From assembly GCF_010015445.1 (NCBI RefSeq), contig NC_053127.1, positions 29,240,215 to 29,304,214 on the forward strand: a DNA stretch of 64,000 bases, given 5' to 3'. The notes under the pieces were generated by a model. The model saw only the letters and a list, made by a program, of their open reading frames with translations, ran no database searches and was not told the DNA's origin. Position numbers and translations under genes: made by a program. Positions 60,846 through 64,000 of the stretch are shown here, in pieces. This DNA comes from Perca fluviatilis (Eukaryota; Chordata; Actinopteri; Perciformes; Percidae). Numbering within the stretch: position 1 is the first letter of the stretch; each line of letters starts with the position of its first letter.

Positions 60846-62470
60846 TCTGACTATAAAAGTTGTGTCCCAACACGGGAGTCCCGTGTGTGCTCTGTACGCT
60901 ATAGTAATATCAGGAATGTTATTTATCTGACTCATTTGAACGAAACACAACTGTTTCTAAATTGGATTATTTTTATAGGTTGGTGTGGTTGTGCGCGATC
61001 AGATGGCGGGTTTTGCGTTGACTGTTGAACTGAACAGCGCACTGCGCACGGGGAGAGATGGAGAGACAAATAGAAATGCTGAGGGGACTTATTGTCGTTC
61101 GTTCATTAGACAACATGTGATAATGTAATCATTTGCTCCGTGATTATATTTACCATTTAGTTTACTTGCCAAAATGACAAATGCTGAAATTGATTACAGT
61201 ATGTCAGCATTTGTTTCATGTATTTTAGGTTTTACACTGCAGGTTATACAACTCAAAAAAGCGTTAGATTGAACCAAATAGATAGTGTTTTTTTATCTCT
61301 CTTGATAATGGAGTTTTTTTTTTTACTGCACTTCACTTTTCCCATCTCTTTGAACCACTCTGTTGAAGAGTGCTGTTACAGACTGACACTTCCCTGTGGT
61401 TTGCTGCTCTGCAGGAAGCTAGATAGAACGCCTCGAGATAAAACAATGTAATGAGTTATTATCTGTGTGTGTGTGTGTGTGTGTGTCTGTGTGTTGCTCA
61501 GCTAAATGCTAATCTCATCTTTCATCTAGTTAACGTCTTTTTTTTTTCTTTGATCGCTGACATTTATCTCTAGTTTATATTTCATTCTCGCAGCACTTGA
61601 TGTGTCCAGGGTCAACGTCTTTTTCACTTTTTGTCCTTGATGACAGACAAAAAGAGTTGTCACTTTCACCCGATCAAAGAAGAGGTCACTACGCAGAATA
61701 GACAAGGGCAACAGCCTCCTTTTCATTCAGCTCCCAGCTGGTTGTTGACATGAATCAGAGCATGAGCTCTGCAGTAAAGGACAGGCGCTACTTGACACAT
61801 GGTTAGCTTGGCAGGGACGTACACAGTGGTTGTCCTTTTCTATTACTGCCCAGATGTGCTGTCAGAGGTGTTTATGAAACTGTTTGACTGCCCCAATGAC
61901 ATGCTACGCAACACTGAGTTGAGTCAAATAAATGGTTCCCAGTGAAGTGGGTTAAAATAATCTGTTTCTACTTGTGTGTTGAAATCCCCCCATTGTGCTT
62001 TGCAGAATAGATTTTTTAAAAGCCTTCAAGTCCCAAACAAAGCTCTTGCTTTGACAGCTCTAAAGATGCTATTCTTCTTCTTCTGTTCAGAAGTGATGCA
62101 ACATCTACCAACAATATGCACCAGCAGCTCCATTATGCTGAGAAACCTGGCCTCCTTCCTGCTGCTTTGTCACTCCTCCCACCTCTCTCTCTCTCTGCTG
62201 CTATCTTTCTCTGACATAGCTCATTACATTAGCAGGGCTGCATAGTTCGCATACACACACACACACACACACAGTATGGCCACACACACCTGCAACTATA
62301 GCTGTTGTGCTGTCAGGGGGATGGGCAAAGGTTTGACAGCAGACAGCGGGTTGTTGCTTAACAGACAAGCGGTGAAATGCATGACAGTGTAATTGCAATG
62401 AAGAGATAATTTGACAGCCGCTTGGTTATGATAGCTTGCAATTCTCTCATTCTCCCTAAATCCTTACACT
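60846..62470. other. Non-coding stretch with small repeats
   Basis: An 8-bp hairpin with a 1-nt centre lies at 60870-60886 (ACACGGGA-G-TCCCGTGT). Short GT and CA runs lie at 61463-61490 and 62252-62273. No exon recognised. Confidence 0.5.
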
Positions 62471-62486
62471 GACACACACACACACT

Positions 62487-62562
<76 letters not shown>
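62471..62562. repeat. CA microsatellite
   Basis: A CA run of about 90 bp with a CTGA interruption near its start. Confidence 0.97.
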
Positions 62563-62567
<5 letters not shown>

Positions 62568-63875
62568 AGACAGACTGCATACAAACAAGATGCAAAAGCC
62601 AAACCCTTAACGGCATTACCCATGTTCTTACAGACTTAGTTTGGGGTAAAGCTCTGTCATACTTTGTCCACACATTTCTTCTTCTGTTAAATCCTTTGTG
62701 ATAGAGGATTAGAATCAACATCAAGACATTTCAACACAGGAGGACTTAATGCTTGTCTGCCATAGTGGTAGATATTGTTTTTCAGAGAGAGGTTTCAATT
62801 CTCATTTAATCGAGACTGACAGCGCAATTCATCACTCGCAGGTCTATGCGAATGCCTTATTTAAACAATGCCAGTGCTTCGTTGCTCAAGGACTAAAAGA
62901 ATGAGCATTGCATACCAGCCAAATCTACCTACATTTCATCTTGTCCTTTTCTCTCTCTCTTTTTTGAGCAAAATGAAGCCGTCTCACTTGTGTTTCTGTT
63001 TGCTCTGCTCAAGGACATGGATGAAACTGAATAAAACATGACTGACATCTTGTCATCTCAGAGAGAAGGGGCTGATAATGGGAAGGGAAATAGACAAACT
63101 CACCTCTGTTTATTTGTCTGGATGGATGGGGGAAAAAATGCATATGTGCAGTGCACATAGAGGAAGCCAAAGAGGAATCCTGAACGTTTATTTCAGGCTG
63201 TACCAGTGTCTCATGTGAAAAGATTTCAAGCTACAGTAAGCACTCAATGTGACAGAGAGTGCAAAGAGTTCTTTACACTTCTCTACCAGCTACCACCCTT
63301 CTTTTATCTCACTGATCAGTGGTTTCTTAAGATAATACATTCAAACTGTAGATCCTCTGATTACTCAGGCAATTGCCCTGCCTTGTCAGGACCTGTTAAT
63401 AGTAATGCCTGATGTCTTGGTAATCACACTGTAATCTTCTTCTGATCTTAATCCAACACTGATCTTTTTCCTTGTTGATCATTCTTTTCCTTCCATCCCC
63501 AACCCTTCTGTCGCTAACTTCATCATGCTATCTGCTCTTACTCTTCACTCACTTGTTTATTTTAAAATAAAACTACAGCACTTTAGATACATCAAGACAG
63601 AAAGTCTTTCACATGTTCTCCGCTAAAGTTGTAAAAGCTATTGCCAGAACAGACTATTGCCACACTTTTCTGGTTTCCTCAAACTATTGTGACCATGATC
63701 AACTATCATCAACACTGTTGATGTGTCAACTACAACAACAAGTAGGACCACATCATGGAATGTGGAAAACAACAAACACTGACTTTAACCAGATTTAATA
63801 AAGCAATTAATAGGCCTGTCCAAATTTGAGAACAATACATGTACGGAAATAGTCTACATGTGAGAGTATTTTCAT
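62563..63875. other. Non-coding stretch, nothing recognised
   Basis: No modules or exons recognised. Short open frames only. Confidence 0.5.
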
Positions 63876-63990
63876 TTCATTTCATTTATTTAATAGCACA
63901 TAAAAAAAGAGGGGGTCCCCCCAAGTTTTGCTGAACTTTTAAAAGACAAACACAGTTGTAGCTATAAGGCAGTTTTGTTTAGGGTTATAT
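63876..63990 (-). repeat. Dispersed repeat tail, cut by window end
   Basis: Begins TTTCATTTCATTTCATTTAT, then an A-rich tract and 'agagggggtccccccaag'. The start resembles the repeat tail at 18943. It may continue past the window, so identity is tentative. Confidence 0.35.
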
Positions 63991-64000
63991 GTTTCTTATT

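Overview
The window looks like teleost fish nuclear DNA, most likely from a spiny-rayed (acanthomorph) fish. This rests on long CA/GT microsatellites, AT-rich single-copy sequence, no bacterial-style gene packing, and many repeat modules I recognise as common in fish genomes (Tc1-like ends, hAT-type mini-elements, TTAA-flanked mini-elements, LINE tails). The species cannot be read from the sequence alone. I find no intact protein-coding gene, no convincing host exon, no rRNA, no functional tRNA and no CRISPR array. The longest open frames are either translations of CA/GT tracts or lie inside transposon relics. The window is best described as a large intergenic stretch, or the inside of a long intron.

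Most of what can be annotated is a layered record of transposition. One dispersed family, here called family A, has about ten pieces on both strands (about 3450, 4090, 7340, 17183, 29335, 33536, 39640, 40930, 51890 and 60430). Its two outer ends carry related inverted motifs around GCTAGCATGGCT, which suggests a cut-and-paste element. Younger elements have landed inside it: a TTAA mini-element at 7560-7932, an inverted-repeat element at 33734-33970, a foldback element at 52006-52899, a hAT-like element at 53018-53443 with a perfect 8-bp target duplication, and the start of a related copy at about 60803. Family A itself splits an older hAT-like element at 17030-17880.

Other well-bounded elements are hAT-type insertions at 12373-12800, 18491-18922 (perfect 8-bp duplication), 20927-21210 (7 of 8), 43987-44269 and 55919-57129 (perfect 8-bp duplication and a degraded transposase N-terminus). 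Further ones are TTAA-flanked elements at 10146-10487 and 21533-22471, a 534-bp Tc1-like element with roughly 205-bp inverted ends at 40295-40828, and long-inverted-end elements at 38465-39637 and 42885-43908. Decayed transposase coding sequence is visible at 8550-8720 (ZBED/hAT-like, plus strand), 24440-25080 (Tc1-like, minus strand), inside 40295-40828 and inside 55919-57129.

The most unusual structure is an array of exactly ten 46-bp units (21571-22030) inside the TTAA-flanked element at 21533-22471, where the flanking element sequence is otherwise continuous. Other notable structures are two clean hairpins (33505-33564 and 47066-47102) and the foldback element with arms of about 390 bp. 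The remaining stretches (mainly 1-3440, 5850-7335, 25085-28255, 29576-32500, 34620-38460, 45692-51890, 53545-55910 and 57138-60430) look like unremarkable non-coding DNA. Some of it could be conserved regulatory sequence, but that cannot be judged without alignment to other fish. I saw no evidence of a new biological system beyond transposon biology.
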